64,000 nucleotides of DNA from Methylobacterium soli (lineage in GTDB: Bacteria; Pseudomonadota; Alphaproteobacteria; Rhizobiales; Beijerinckiaceae). Numbering within the stretch: position 1 is the stretch's first letter; every line of letters starts with the position of its first letter. This document shows, one piece after another, positions 29,547 to 38,181 of the stretch. The stretch covers positions 150,201 through 214,200 of the forward strand of contig NZ_VZZK01000004.1 in NCBI RefSeq assembly GCF_008806385.1, given 5' to 3'. The translations under genes were made by a program, and so were the position numbers. The notes under the pieces were generated by a model. The model made no database searches. It worked only from the letters and a program-made list of their open reading frames with translations, and was not told where the DNA came from.

Positions 29547-30758
29547 ATGCTCGACAGACGGGAACTCATCAGGCGTGCTGGCTTGAGCGCCTTGGCGGGG
29601 CTCGGCGGGGCGGGGCTCGCGCCGCTGCGCGCCCTGGCGGCCGAGACGGTCACGCTCCCCTTCGGCAATGGCGAGCGCCCGCTGGTGGCCTATCCGGGCA
29701 AGCGCCCGCTCCTCCAGCTGACGGCCCGGCCGCCGCAGCTGGAGACGCCCTTCTCCGTCTTCGACGCTGGGCCGATCACCCCGAACGACGCCTTCTTCGT
29801 CCGCTACCATCTCGCCGACATCCCGACCGAGATCGATCCCGAGACCTACCGCCTGGCGATCCACGGGCAGGTCGAGCGCCCGGTCTCGCTCTCGCTGGCG
29901 GATCTCAAGGCCCTGCCGCGGACCGAGATCGTCGCCGTCAGCCAGTGCTCGGGCAACTCGCGCGGCTTCTTCGAGCCGCGCATGGCCGGCGGCCAGCTCG
30001 CCAACGGCGCCATGGGCTGCGCCCGCTGGACCGGGGTGGCGCTGAGAGCCGTGCTCGACAAGGCCGGCGTGAAGGCCGGGGCGACCGAAATCGCCTTCGA
30101 GGGTCTCGACGGACCCGTCATCCCCGAGACGCCCGACTTCGCCAAGTCGCTGCCCGTCGATCACGCCCGCGACGGCACGGTGATGCTGGCCTGGGCGATG
30201 AACGGCGAGGATCTGCCCTGGCTCAACGGCTATCCGCTTCGCCTCGTCGTGCCGGGCTATTACGGCACCTACTGGGTCAAGCACCTCAACAGCATCAGCG
30301 TCCTCGACAAGCCCTTCGACGGATTCTGGATGCGATCGGCCTACCGGATTCCGGACAACGACTGCGCCTGCACCGAGCCCGGAAAGGCGGCGGACAGGAC
30401 GGTCCCGATCAACCGCTTCACCATCCGCTCCTTCCTCACCAACCTGGCCGACGGCGCCCGGGTGAAGGCCGGGCGAACGGATTTGCGCGGCATCGCCTTC
30501 GACGGCGGCTCGGGCATCAAGACGGTGGCGGTCTCGCTTGATGACGGGACGACTTGGACCGAGGCGCGGCTCGGCCAGGATCTCGGCCCCTATGCCTTCA
30601 GGCCCTGGATTCTGAGCCTCGACCTGCCTCCGGGTCCCCACGCGATCCGGGTGCGGGCGACCGGCAACGACGCGGCGACGCAGCCGATGGAACCGCGCTG
30701 GAACCCGGCCGGGTACCTGCGCAACGTCGTCGAGACCACTCGCGTCCAGGCGGCTTGA
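29547..30758 (+). CDS. sorA: Sulfite dehydrogenase molybdopterin subunit SorA
   Basis: Periplasmic Mo enzyme oxidising sulfite to sulfate. 403 residues. The N-terminus LDRRELIRRAGLSALAG is Tat-signal-like. Moco-ligating Cys134 lies in VSQCSGNSRGFFEPR; YYGTYWVKHLNSISVLD and FWMRSAYRIPDND are family features; a C-terminal dimerisation (Mo-co_dimer) domain follows. GAGGGAGGAAC precedes the ATG. Immediately upstream of a monohaem cytochrome c gene, the arrangement of Starkeya sorAB. Helps dispose of sulfite from organosulfur metabolism. Confidence 0.92.
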   Translation: MLDRRELIRRAGLSALAGLGGAGLAPLRALAAETVTLPFGNGERPLVAYPGKRPLLQLTARPPQLETPFSVFDAGPITPNDAFFVRYHLADIPTEIDPETYRLAIHGQVERPVSLSLADLKALPRTEIVAVSQCSGNSRGFFEPRMAGGQLANGAMGCARWTGVALRAVLDKAGVKAGATEIAFEGLDGPVIPETPDFAKSLPVDHARDGTVMLAWAMNGEDLPWLNGYPLRLVVPGYYGTYWVKHLNSISVLDKPFDGFWMRSAYRIPDNDCACTEPGKAADRTVPINRFTIRSFLTNLADGARVKAGRTDLRGIAFDGGSGIKTVAVSLDDGTTWTEARLGQDLGPYAFRPWILSLDLPPGPHAIRVRATGNDAATQPMEPRWNPAGYLRNVVETTRVQAA

Positions 30759-30769
30759 GGGAGGCGACG

Positions 30770-31093
30770 ATGACGAAGATTCATGCCATCGCGGTCGCGG
30801 CGACCATCCTGCTGACCGCCGGGACCGCCCGCGCGGCACCCAGGACCTACGACCTGCCGGAGCCGACCGCGGAGCTGCGAGCGCCAAAGGCCGGTACGCA
30901 GGCCGAGGGCTTTCAGGCCGCGCAGGCGAACTGCCTGGTCTGCCACTCGGTCGACTACATCGCGATGCAGCCGCCGGGCAAAGGCAAGGCCTTCTGGGAA
31001 TCCGAGGTGACCAAGATGGTCAAGGTCTACCACGCCTCGATCGACGAGGCGCAGGCCAAGGCCATCGCCGCCTATCTGGCGGACACGTATTGA
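30770..31093 (+). CDS. sorB: Sulfite dehydrogenase cytochrome c subunit SorB
   Basis: 107 residues with a Sec signal peptide (about 1-22, ending ARA). One haem-binding CLVCH motif, followed by a Met-rich segment that can supply the axial ligand. It takes electrons from SorA and passes them to a respiratory cytochrome. GGGAGG lies just after the sorA stop, 11 bases separate the genes, so they are co-transcribed. Confidence 0.92.
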   Translation: MTKIHAIAVAATILLTAGTARAAPRTYDLPEPTAELRAPKAGTQAEGFQAAQANCLVCHSVDYIAMQPPGKGKAFWESEVTKMVKVYHASIDEAQAKAIAAYLADTY

Positions 31094-31342
31094 GGCGGTG
31101 GGCGATCAGGCGACCGCCCACCACTCTCGTCACGACGCCGCCTGCATCGGGACCGCGGCTCCCGCCGCGCCGGGCTTGGCCCTCGACGATCACGTGGGTG
31201 CGCCGCCTGCCGGATCGGGCCGAGCCCAGCGGCGCGGCAGTCTCAGGCAGCTTGGTGGCTCGGGTGAACCACCCATGGTCGTCTCCTCAACGGTCCTGTC
31301 GCGGACCTTGTTCGCCTGCCGTCGTCGCGGCGCGGCGAGCCC

Positions 31343-31810
31343 TCAGCGGGGCTCGTCCTCGGGCATCGCGCCGAAGACGGCGATGCGGTCGGTGAGATCC
31401 TTCAGGTCCTGGCGCAGGGCGGAGAGGTCCCGGTCGGAGAGCCCGGTCCGGCAGACGACGGATTGCTGCGCGACCGAGACCTTGTCCTCCAGCGCGCGGC
31501 CAGCCTCCGTCAGCGCGACCAGCACCAGGCGTCGGTCGGAGGTCCGCCCGCGCGCGACGAAGCCGGCCGCTTCCAGCTTGTCCACCAGCGGGGTGATCGC
31601 GCTCGGCCCGAGCTGCAGTCGCCGGGCGAGATCGTGCACGGGCATCCCGCCATCCTGCCAGAGCGCCAGCATCACGAGATATTGCGGGTAGGTGAGGCCA
31701 AGCTCGCCCAGGAGCGGCCGGTAGGCACGCACCACCGCGTTGGTGGCGGCGTAGAGGGCGAAGCAGAGCTGGTCGTCCAGCTTCAGCCCGCCGCGCGCGG
31801 AAGACGTCAT
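31343..31810 (-). CDS. OhrR-type MarR-family peroxide sensor
   Basis: 155 residues. LDDQLCFALYAATNAVVRAYRPLL at 11-34 is the OhrR signature, with redox-active Cys16 at the position of Cys15 in Bacillus OhrR; YPQYLVMLALW and the winged helix LARRLQLGPSAITPLVDKLEAAGFV follow. OhrR represses an organic-hydroperoxide reductase until its Cys is oxidised. No ohr gene is adjacent; the divergent neighbour is a secreted cupin. A palindrome at 31839-31852 lies just upstream and is the likely operator. Confidence 0.87.
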   Translation of the reverse strand: MTSSARGGLKLDDQLCFALYAATNAVVRAYRPLLGELGLTYPQYLVMLALWQDGGMPVHDLARRLQLGPSAITPLVDKLEAAGFVARGRTSDRRLVLVALTEAGRALEDKVSVAQQSVVCRTGLSDRDLSALRQDLKDLTDRIAVFGAMPEDEPR

Positions 31811-31838
31811 GGCCCGGCATTCCTTCCAGACTTGAACG

Positions 31839-31852
31839 ATTCACGCGTGAAT
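31839..31852. promoter_or_regulatory. Palindromic operator for the OhrR-type regulator
   Basis: Perfect 14-bp palindrome ATTCACGCGTGAAT, 29 bases upstream of the regulator start and inside the divergent intergenic region. Its position suits autorepression and perhaps control of the cupin gene at 32036. Confidence 0.6.
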
Positions 31853-32035
31853 GACATTGTCAACGTGTCGCGCTGGGTGCCCCATGCGCGTGCCGACGCT
31901 TCCGCGGGCCGGGTCGGCCTGCGCATTCACCGAAGGCCCAGCGCCAAGGCCGCGCCGAGACGGCGCGACAGGATCTTTCGTTCCGCGAAGGCATGGGACC
32001 TTCCGGTCATTCTGACCTTCTCGGAGGATCGCCCC

Positions 32036-32542
32036 ATGCGCCAGAGCGCACGCACCGTCGCAATCGGCCTCCTGGCCGCCGCCTGCACGGGGCCGGTCCT
32101 TGCCCAGGATGCCGGTCACGGCGCGCCGGGCCTCGTGACCATGCCGGACGGTGCCAGCGTCGCCTACCAGCCGGGACCGCCGAATCTGCCGAGGGGCACG
32201 CGGATCGCCCTGGTGGCGGGGGATCCGGCGAAGCCCGGTCCGTTCGTGCTGCGGGTGATGTTCCCGGCCGACACCGTCGTCGCGCCCCACACCCACGCCC
32301 AGGCCGAGACGCTGACGATCCTGTCCGGCTCGATCTACCACCAGCATGGCAAGACGCTGGACAAGACGGCCGGCCAGCTCCTGCGAGCGGGCGGATTCGT
32401 CTTCCTGCCCCAGGACATGCCGCACGCGCTCTGGACCACGAACGAGCCGGTCGAGTTGCAGGTCAACGGGACCGGTCCGTTCGGGCTCAACTACATCAAC
32501 CCGACCGACGACCCGAGCCGCGAGGCCGGTAGCAGCCGCTGA
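32036..32542 (+). CDS. Secreted cupin-domain protein
   Basis: 168 residues with a Sec signal peptide (MRQSARTVAIGLLAAACTGPVLAQ). One cupin domain with metal-binding HTHAQAETLTILSGSIYHQHGK and the later PHALWT. Small periplasmic cupins bind a metal and often act on oxidised or small organic molecules; the substrate is unknown. Divergent from the OhrR-type regulator, so it may be part of the same peroxide response (inference). GGAGGATCGCCCC precedes the ATG. Confidence 0.8.
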   Translation: MRQSARTVAIGLLAAACTGPVLAQDAGHGAPGLVTMPDGASVAYQPGPPNLPRGTRIALVAGDPAKPGPFVLRVMFPADTVVAPHTHAQAETLTILSGSIYHQHGKTLDKTAGQLLRAGGFVFLPQDMPHALWTTNEPVELQVNGTGPFGLNYINPTDDPSREAGSSR

Positions 32543-32648
32543 GGGAGCGGCCGCCGCGCCGACAATCCGGGCGGATCCCGCATGCAAAGGCCATCGCGCC
32601 GCTCCGGTGCGCGCGGGTGGCTGCCTATGACCATCGGTGGAGCGACAC

Positions 32649-33047
32649 GTGACCTTCCCAGCCCTGACTGCCTTCTACGCCGCCCTGCTCGCGCTGATCT
32701 ATCTCGGCCTGTCCGGCTGGGTCGTCGCCGGGCGGCTCTCGACGGACGTGCTGCACGGCGACGGCGGCGATGAAGGGTTGGAGAAGCGCATCCGCGTGCA
32801 GGGCAATTTCGGCGAGTACGTGCCCTTCGCGCTGCTGCTCGTCGCCCTCCTCGAGGCCGGCGGCGGTGGGGCGACGCTGGTGCGGACCCTGCTGATCGTC
32901 CTGCTGGTCGCCCGCATCCTGCATCCGTTCGGGATGCTCGCCCCCAAGAACTCCCCGCGGCAATATGCGTGTCGCGGCGGCGGCATCCTCGCCACCTTCG
33001 GCGTCATGGGCGTGGCCGCCGCTGCCCTGCTTCTCCGGGCGGCCTGA
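32649..33047 (+). CDS. MAPEG-family membrane protein
   Basis: 132 residues with four predicted membrane segments. GNFGEYVPFALLLVALLEAGG and ARILHPFGM are the MAPEG (membrane-associated eicosanoid/glutathione metabolism) motifs; bacterial members are glutathione-dependent but mostly uncharacterised. GTG 32649 preferred because GGAG lies 6 bases before it; GTG 32637 is also in frame. Confidence 0.85.
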   Translation: MTFPALTAFYAALLALIYLGLSGWVVAGRLSTDVLHGDGGDEGLEKRIRVQGNFGEYVPFALLLVALLEAGGGGATLVRTLLIVLLVARILHPFGMLAPKNSPRQYACRGGGILATFGVMGVAAAALLLRAA

Positions 33048-33237
33048 GGGCCCAGGCTTTCGGGGACGGCTCCCGATCCTCGCGCGCGGCGGCGCTCTGA
33101 CCGGCATCGGCCTTGAGCCGGTGGGGTCCTTGAACCTGGGCAGATCGCTCCACCGCATTCGCGGTCAAGCTGAAACGAAACGCGCATCAAACGCTTGACG
33201 TGCTTCCTGCCCCGCCAAGGACGAAGCTGGTCGACCG

Positions 33238-33615
33238 ATGAGCCCAGAATATCCGGAATCGCTGCTGCGTGTGCTCGTGGTCGAGGACGAGAGCTTCGTC
33301 CGCATGGTCGCGGTCGCCATGCTGGAGGAGGTCGGCCTCGCGGTCGCAGAGGCACCGGACGCCGAGGCGGCGCTCACGCTCCTCCAGGCCAGCCCGGACG
33401 CGTTCGGGGTTCTGTTCACCGACATCGACATGCCGGGCGCGATGAACGGCCTCGCCCTCGCCGAGGAGGTTCACCAGAGATGGCCGCATATCCGCCTCGT
33501 CGTCACGTCCGGGCGCGTCCTCCCGCGGGAATCCGACATCCCCGATGCGGGGCGTTTCCTGCGCAAGCCCTATCACAGGGGCGCGTTGCTCGCCGCGCTC
33601 GACCAGGCGGCCTGA
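33238..33615 (+). CDS. Single-domain response regulator (CheY-like receiver)
   Basis: 125 residues, a receiver domain only. Acidic pocket VVEDESF, phospho-acceptor Asp in FTDIDMPG, the switch residue in VVTSGR and the conserved Lys in FLRKPY are all present. There is no output domain and no histidine kinase nearby, so the partner is encoded elsewhere. The ribosome-binding site is weak. Confidence 0.9.
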   Translation: MSPEYPESLLRVLVVEDESFVRMVAVAMLEEVGLAVAEAPDAEAALTLLQASPDAFGVLFTDIDMPGAMNGLALAEEVHQRWPHIRLVVTSGRVLPRESDIPDAGRFLRKPYHRGALLAALDQAA

Positions 33616-33744
33616 CCGTGGTGCAGGGACGGTCCTGCCGCTCGACGATGCGGCCGTGACGGGGCGCCGCGTCCTTTCCCGGCCTGGGCGGGCGGCGGCG
33701 CGAACACAGGAAACACCTGGGCTGACCCGGATGAGGAGACCTCG

Positions 33745-34104
33745 ATGGCACACGACGCGAACACCGATCACGAGGCAACCTACAAGGACTTCAAGGACGT
33801 GGTGAACATGACGGCGTCCGCCTTGGACACGTACCTGAAGTCGGAGCAGAGCCAATCCGTCGGTCAGAAGAAGGACGGCGCCAGCGAGGCGACCGGTCAC
33901 GCCGAGGGCCGGCGCATCGTCGAGATCCTGAACAAGAAGAAGTCCGAATTGTCGGACGAGGATTACGGACACATGCGCAAAGTCGTCGGCTACGTGCACC
34001 GGCACCTGAAGCAGGGCGGTCCGAAGGACAAGGATGCCATCGCTGATTCCCCCTGGCGGCTCTCCCTGATGAACTGGGGCCACGATCCGTTGAAGGCGGC
34101 CTGA
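33745..34104 (+). CDS. DUF3140 family protein
   Basis: 119 residues, hydrophilic and Lys-rich. FKDVVNMTASALDTYLKSEQS, GHAEGRRIVEILNKKK and the ending WRLSLMNWGHDP are typical of DUF3140, a family of unknown function found in soil bacteria and also some fungi. GAGGAG lies 6 bases before ATG. Confidence 0.85.
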   Translation: MAHDANTDHEATYKDFKDVVNMTASALDTYLKSEQSQSVGQKKDGASEATGHAEGRRIVEILNKKKSELSDEDYGHMRKVVGYVHRHLKQGGPKDKDAIADSPWRLSLMNWGHDPLKAA

Positions 34105-34464
34105 GTGACGAACGATCCGTCACGGTCGCGGCGTGCTCGCGGCGGTTGCCGGCTCGGGCTCGCGTTGCCCGCACAATATCCGATTCCGAGAGGCCTCCGA
34201 TGACCGACGGGAGGAGGAACCCTCGCGCTCCGATGGCGAGGTGCGCCGACGCGGATCGTCGAACCGGCGCGCCGAGCCGCCTGGACTGACCGGGAAACCT
34301 CCGGTTCCGCGGAATCGGAACCTTTTGTCGGGGGTCCGGGCCTATTCCCCGCCACGATTCCCGTCTCGCGCCGGCTACCCCGCGAGGCTGAGCCCTCGGC
34401 GGGAACCGGCCCGTTTCCGGCGCGTCGTCGCTTCATGCCGAAGAATCAAATCAGGAGGGCCGCC
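34105..34464. other. Intergenic region, possible EcfG-like promoter
   Basis: 360 bases without a gene. At 34402-34426 the plus strand reads GGAAC, 16 bases, CGTC: one mismatch from the EcfG consensus, 38 bases before the exported-protein gene. The rest shows nothing convincing. Confidence 0.4.
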
Positions 34465-34719
34465 ATGCGTGGGCCAAGTCTCGCCGCCGTCGTGATCCTG
34501 ACCGTGTCCTCCGCCGCACCGGCTCTGGCCCAGGGCGCGCCGAGCTCCAACCTGAACAGCATCAACAACTCGCTGGCCGGGCAGGCGCGGAGCACGACGA
34601 CGACGCAGCAGCAGACCTCCGGAGCAAACACCCAGCGGATGCAGAACCGTCGCAACCAGATGTCCCAGCCGGCCCCGACCGGCCAGCCCGGCCCGATCGT
34701 GGCGCCGGCGCGGCGCTAG
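34465..34719 (+). CDS. Small exported Gln/Asn/Thr-rich hypothetical protein
   Basis: 84 residues. Sec signal peptide (MRGPSLAAVVILTVSSAAPALAQ), then a low-complexity mature part rich in Asn, Gln, Thr and Pro. AGGAGG 6 bases upstream decides the start; an ATG 30 bases earlier has none. Function unknown. A possible EcfG-like promoter lies at 34402-34426. Confidence 0.7.
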   Translation: MRGPSLAAVVILTVSSAAPALAQGAPSSNLNSINNSLAGQARSTTTTQQQTSGANTQRMQNRRNQMSQPAPTGQPGPIVAPARR

Positions 34720-34762
34720 GCGTCACGCCGGATCCGGCCTCAAGATCCCGGATTCGGGCGGA

Positions 34763-35413
34763 TCATTCCGCGTCCGGCGCGGCGTCCTCGAGATCCCGGG
34801 CGGGAAGCTGGCGCCTGCGCCCGGCCGTCGGGCCGCAATCCGCGCAGACGGATCTGGTGACGCGTCGCACCTCGGCATCGAAGCGCTTGTCGCGCTGATC
34901 CTGCACGCGCTGCTCCTTGGCGGCGCGGATCTCGACGGCCGAGGCCGGACCCGTGACGGGCGAGGCCGAACGCGGCTGGGCGACGGCCACGCGCGTCGAT
35001 GCGCCGGTTCCGGCGGGCCCCAGGGCCATCATGTGACCGAGGCCGGCGGCCGGGACGGGCTGCTCGGGATCGGCCGCGGCGAGGGCCGAGCCGGTCACGC
35101 CCCGGCGCGTCGGCGGCTGGTCGGGCGGGGCGTCGTATCGCGCGGCTTTGGTGGAGACCCGGGTCTGGAGCGCGTCGGCCCGCGCCAGCGCCGCGTAGGG
35201 ATCGACGCCGGCAACGCGGGCGGGGGCGCCGGCCTGCGGCAGCAATTGCCCCGGCATGGTCAGGTTCGGTTCGGGCGGCGCGGCCTCGGCCAGGGCCGCG
35301 GGTGCGACCCCTGGCGCCGGACCCCGGCCGAGGGCCATGGGATTGGAATCGGTGCTGATGCAGCCGCCGACGAGCAGGAGAGGCAGAGCTGCGACGAGTA
35401 ACGATTTCACCAT
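34763..35413 (-). CDS. Putative lipoprotein, Ala/Pro-rich
   Basis: 216 residues starting MVKSLLVAALPLLLVGGCIST, a lipoprotein signal with lipobox VGGC. The mature part is Ala/Pro-rich and largely disordered, with a Lys/Arg-rich coiled stretch (AVEIRAAKEQRVQDQRDKRFDAEVRRVT) and a CADC pair near the end. No family recognised. Start at 35413 chosen because the signal peptide begins there; upstream codons are not signal-like. Confidence 0.65.
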   Translation of the reverse strand: MVKSLLVAALPLLLVGGCISTDSNPMALGRGPAPGVAPAALAEAAPPEPNLTMPGQLLPQAGAPARVAGVDPYAALARADALQTRVSTKAARYDAPPDQPPTRRGVTGSALAAADPEQPVPAAGLGHMMALGPAGTGASTRVAVAQPRSASPVTGPASAVEIRAAKEQRVQDQRDKRFDAEVRRVTRSVCADCGPTAGRRRQLPARDLEDAAPDAE

Positions 35414-35573
35414 TGGCCCCCGTTCCGCGGCCCGAAGCCTCGCAGCGAACCGCTCCGGCACGCGAGGGAATGCGGTACCCGATCTCTCGGGTACAAAATA
35501 TGGCGCTCCGGCGCGTTGAGCCCGCGAAATTCGCAGCTCATGCACCGATGTTTCAGTGGACCCGCGCGGCTGC

Positions 35574-35732
35574 TCACAGCAGCAGCCAGGCCGCGACGCC
35601 GTACGTGATCGGCGGCAGCAGCAGCAGGAAGATCAGGAGACCGATGCGGTGGGCCGAGCTGAGGATCATGTGCTTCGCGTCGAGCGGGGGCTCTGCGCCG
35701 AGACCAGGGTTTCGGGAGCTGTGATGCCCCAC
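35574..35732 (-). CDS. Possible small membrane protein
   Basis: 52 residues from a GTG start, or 31 from an internal ATG at 35669. The C-terminus is one long hydrophobic segment (IGLLIFLLLLPPITYGVAAWLLL). It is just downstream of the formyl-THF cyclo-ligase gene on the same strand. No good ribosome-binding site; low confidence. Confidence 0.35.
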   Translation of the reverse strand: MGHHSSRNPGLGAEPPLDAKHMILSSAHRIGLLIFLLLLPPITYGVAAWLLL

Positions 35733-35764
35733 CGCGCTGGCCCGCGTCAAAGCCGTTCCGCATC

Positions 35765-36373
35765 TCAATCGGTGATCACCGCGTCCAGCGCGATGTCGTG
35801 GGGTTGGGGATGGATCGTCGCGAGGCGCCCAAGCGCGAATCCGACCCCGATCGTGTGCGGTTTCACGGGCATCGCCGCGATGGTCCGGTCGTAGAATCCG
35901 CCGCCGTAGCCGAGGCGGTAGTTCTCGCGGTCGAAGCCGACGAGCGGCACGATCAGCAGGTCGGGCTGGACCGTCTCGCCGGCCTCCGGCACCGGGATGT
36001 TCCAGACGCCCGCCGTCATCAGACTGCCGGGGGACCAGGCGCGAAACACCAGCGGGTGCCCCCGCTCGACGATCACCGGCAGGGCGAGTTGCGCCCCGCG
36101 CTCCCGCATCGACGCCATCAGGCCCCGAGGATCGTACTCGCCCCGGAAGGGCCAGTAGAAGCCGATCAGCCGGCTCGGGCGGGCCGCGAGGGCCACCTCG
36201 AGGGCGGTGCCGATCCGCTCGCTGGCGGCTTCCCGGTCGGGAGCCGCGATGGCGAGGCGCTCCGCGATCAGGCGCGTTCGCGTCGCCTTCCGCCAATCGC
36301 GGATCGTTGGCCAGTCCGAACCCGCATCGGGCGCCGGCGGTCCGGGGTCTGAGGTCTTGGTCGGATCATCCAT
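35765..36373 (-). CDS. 5-formyltetrahydrofolate cyclo-ligase
   Basis: Converts 5-formyl-THF to 5,10-methenyl-THF with ATP, returning folate to the one-carbon pool. 202 residues. FYWPFRGEYDP, LLIVPLVGFDRENYRLGYGGGFYDRTIA and the ending HDIALDAVITD are diagnostic. In a methylotroph-like genome this links to C1 metabolism. GGGAGG lies about 10 bases before the ATG. A short hypothetical gene precedes it. Confidence 0.92.
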   Translation of the reverse strand: MDDPTKTSDPGPPAPDAGSDWPTIRDWRKATRTRLIAERLAIAAPDREAASERIGTALEVALAARPSRLIGFYWPFRGEYDPRGLMASMRERGAQLALPVIVERGHPLVFRAWSPGSLMTAGVWNIPVPEAGETVQPDLLIVPLVGFDRENYRLGYGGGFYDRTIAAMPVKPHTIGVGFALGRLATIHPQPHDIALDAVITD

Positions 36374-36449
36374 CGAGCCGCATCCTCCCGCTTGGCATCG
36401 CCCCCTCCGCGCCGTCCCGGCCGATTCGGGGCGGGCGGCTCGAGATACT

Positions 36450-36776
36450 CTATTGGCCGCCGAAGGCGCGCAGGGGCCGCCCGGCCTCCGAGCGATGCGC
36501 CATCCTGGCGGATCCGGTCGCGTCGTCGATCCCGGCCAGCCGCGGTCCCACCGCCGCGTGCAGGGACATCTCGCCCCGGTCGAGGACGAGGTTGACCCGC
36601 TCGCACCACTCGGCATCCGCGACATTCGCCGCTTCCGCCTCCCGGACGGCGTCGGCCACGATGCTGCAGACGTCCTCCATGAGCTGGCGCGTCAGCGGCG
36701 GCCGCGTCTGGGCGGCGTAGGCGACGGCGATGATCCGGCCCCATTCCTCGGCTGATCGACCCGGATGTGCACCCAT
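36450..36776 (-). CDS. Hypothetical protein upstream of formyl-THF cyclo-ligase
   Basis: 108 residues, soluble, mostly alpha-helical composition (GRSAEEWGRIIAVAYAAQTRP, LTRQLMEDVCSIVADAVREAEAANVADAEWCERVN). No family recognised. GAGGTG lies about 8 bases before the start at 36776. Same strand as the cyclo-ligase, 76 bases upstream, so perhaps co-transcribed. Confidence 0.6.
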   Translation of the reverse strand: MGAHPGRSAEEWGRIIAVAYAAQTRPPLTRQLMEDVCSIVADAVREAEAANVADAEWCERVNLVLDRGEMSLHAAVGPRLAGIDDATGSARMAHRSEAGRPLRAFGGQ

Positions 36777-37007
36777 CGGCAGGCACCTCGCCGTATCACG
36801 CCGCGGACCGGCTCCGCGCTGGCCGACGGCAGCAGCCATCCCCACACCCTAGACCCGATTTCGTCCTCGCGGAATCCGGGTTCCGCTCTCGCGTGATCGT
36901 GGCGGCCCGATCGACCGGGCGCGGGCCGGACCGCAACCCGGGTTTAAGCAATCCCCTCTATTCTGCTGACCGTCTCCCAAGAGAGATCGGACTTACTGGA
37001 CCAGACC

Positions 37008-37991
37008 ATGCGGAATGATGCGGGTTCAGCCGATGAATGGCAGTCCCTCAGGCTTCACAACAGATTATACGCGCAAGCCGCCAAGCTCGCCCGCATCGGG
37101 GCCTGGGAATGCGACCTCGCCGACGAGCATCTGACCTGGACCGACGGCGTCTACGATCTCTTCGGGCTGCCGCTGGGCGGCCCCTTGAGCCGGCGCACGA
37201 TCGTTGATCTCTACACCGAGCGGTCGCGGCGCGAGCTTGAACTCGTGCGGGCCGACGCCCTCCGGCGCGGTCACGGCTTCGTGCTCGAGAGCGAGATCCG
37301 GACGTGGCGCGGACAGACCCGCTGGATCCGGATCACCGCCGACATCGCCTCCCTCGCGGGACGGCCCGTCCGCCTGTTCGGCCTCAAGCAGGACATCACG
37401 GACGAGCGGGAGGAATGGACGCGCCTGCGGCACCGCGCCGAGCACGACGCGCTGACGGGGCTCGCCAATCGCGGCCGGTTCGACGCGCATTGCCGCGCGA
37501 TGGCGAGCGATGCGCGGACCCGCGGCTCCGTCGCCGCCCTGGTGCTGATCGATCTCGACGATTTCAAGCCGATCAACGACCGACTCGGCCACGCCGCCGG
37601 GGATGAATGCCTGCGCCAGGCGGCGCTGCGGTTGCGGCGGGTATTCCGCGATGCCGTCCTGGTTGCCCGGATCGGCGGGGACGAGTTCGCGGTGCTGCTC
37701 CGGGCGCCCCTCGGGCCGACCCGGATCGCGCAGATGCTGGCCCGCGCCTCGGCGGCTTTGTGCCAGCCGATCCTCTGGAACGACGCGCGCCTCGCGGTCG
37801 GCGCCTCCATCGGGGCGACGATCCTCGGCCCGGCGCGGAATGCGGCGGAGGCCTTTGCCGAGGCCGACGCGGCTCTGTACGCCGCGAAGGCCGCGGGCCG
37901 GAACGCCGTGCGCCTCCACGGGGCCGGCGAGCCGCCGCCATTGGCGACAGAGTCGGATCAGCGGGGTCGGGCAGGTCGGCAAGCCGGCTGA
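37008..37991 (+). CDS. PAS-GGDEF diguanylate cyclase
   Basis: 327 residues, no membrane segment. PAS fold (AKLARIGAWECDLADEHLTWTDGVYDLFGLPLGG) and PAC segment to about residue 140, then GGDEF domain: EHDALTGLANRGRFDAH, LIDLDDFKPINDRLGHAAGDE, RIGGDEFAV and AEADAALYAAKAAGRN. The active site is intact and there is no EAL domain, so it should make c-di-GMP. The inhibitory RxxD site is not evident. Confidence 0.92.
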   Translation: MRNDAGSADEWQSLRLHNRLYAQAAKLARIGAWECDLADEHLTWTDGVYDLFGLPLGGPLSRRTIVDLYTERSRRELELVRADALRRGHGFVLESEIRTWRGQTRWIRITADIASLAGRPVRLFGLKQDITDEREEWTRLRHRAEHDALTGLANRGRFDAHCRAMASDARTRGSVAALVLIDLDDFKPINDRLGHAAGDECLRQAALRLRRVFRDAVLVARIGGDEFAVLLRAPLGPTRIAQMLARASAALCQPILWNDARLAVGASIGATILGPARNAAEAFAEADAALYAAKAAGRNAVRLHGAGEPPPLATESDQRGRAGRQAG

Positions 37992-38181
37992 TCCGGGCGG
38001 ATCGGCACAGCGCGCTGCGTCCGGCATCGGACCCGCCGCCACGGGGCGCCTGAAGATTCGACAGTCGAGGGGCCGGCTTGGCCGAGGCCGGAACCTCGTA
38101 TGCGTACGTCCGCGTTCGTATTCAAACCGCGATCCCATCCCTATCCTCCGCGGATGCTTTGCGCGGAGGTCGTCGGTCGCC

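Noticed and set aside
38093..38120. EcfG-like pair GGAAC...CGTT before the P450 gene
   Set aside because: Spacing is 18 bases, outside the 16-17 range of the known consensus.
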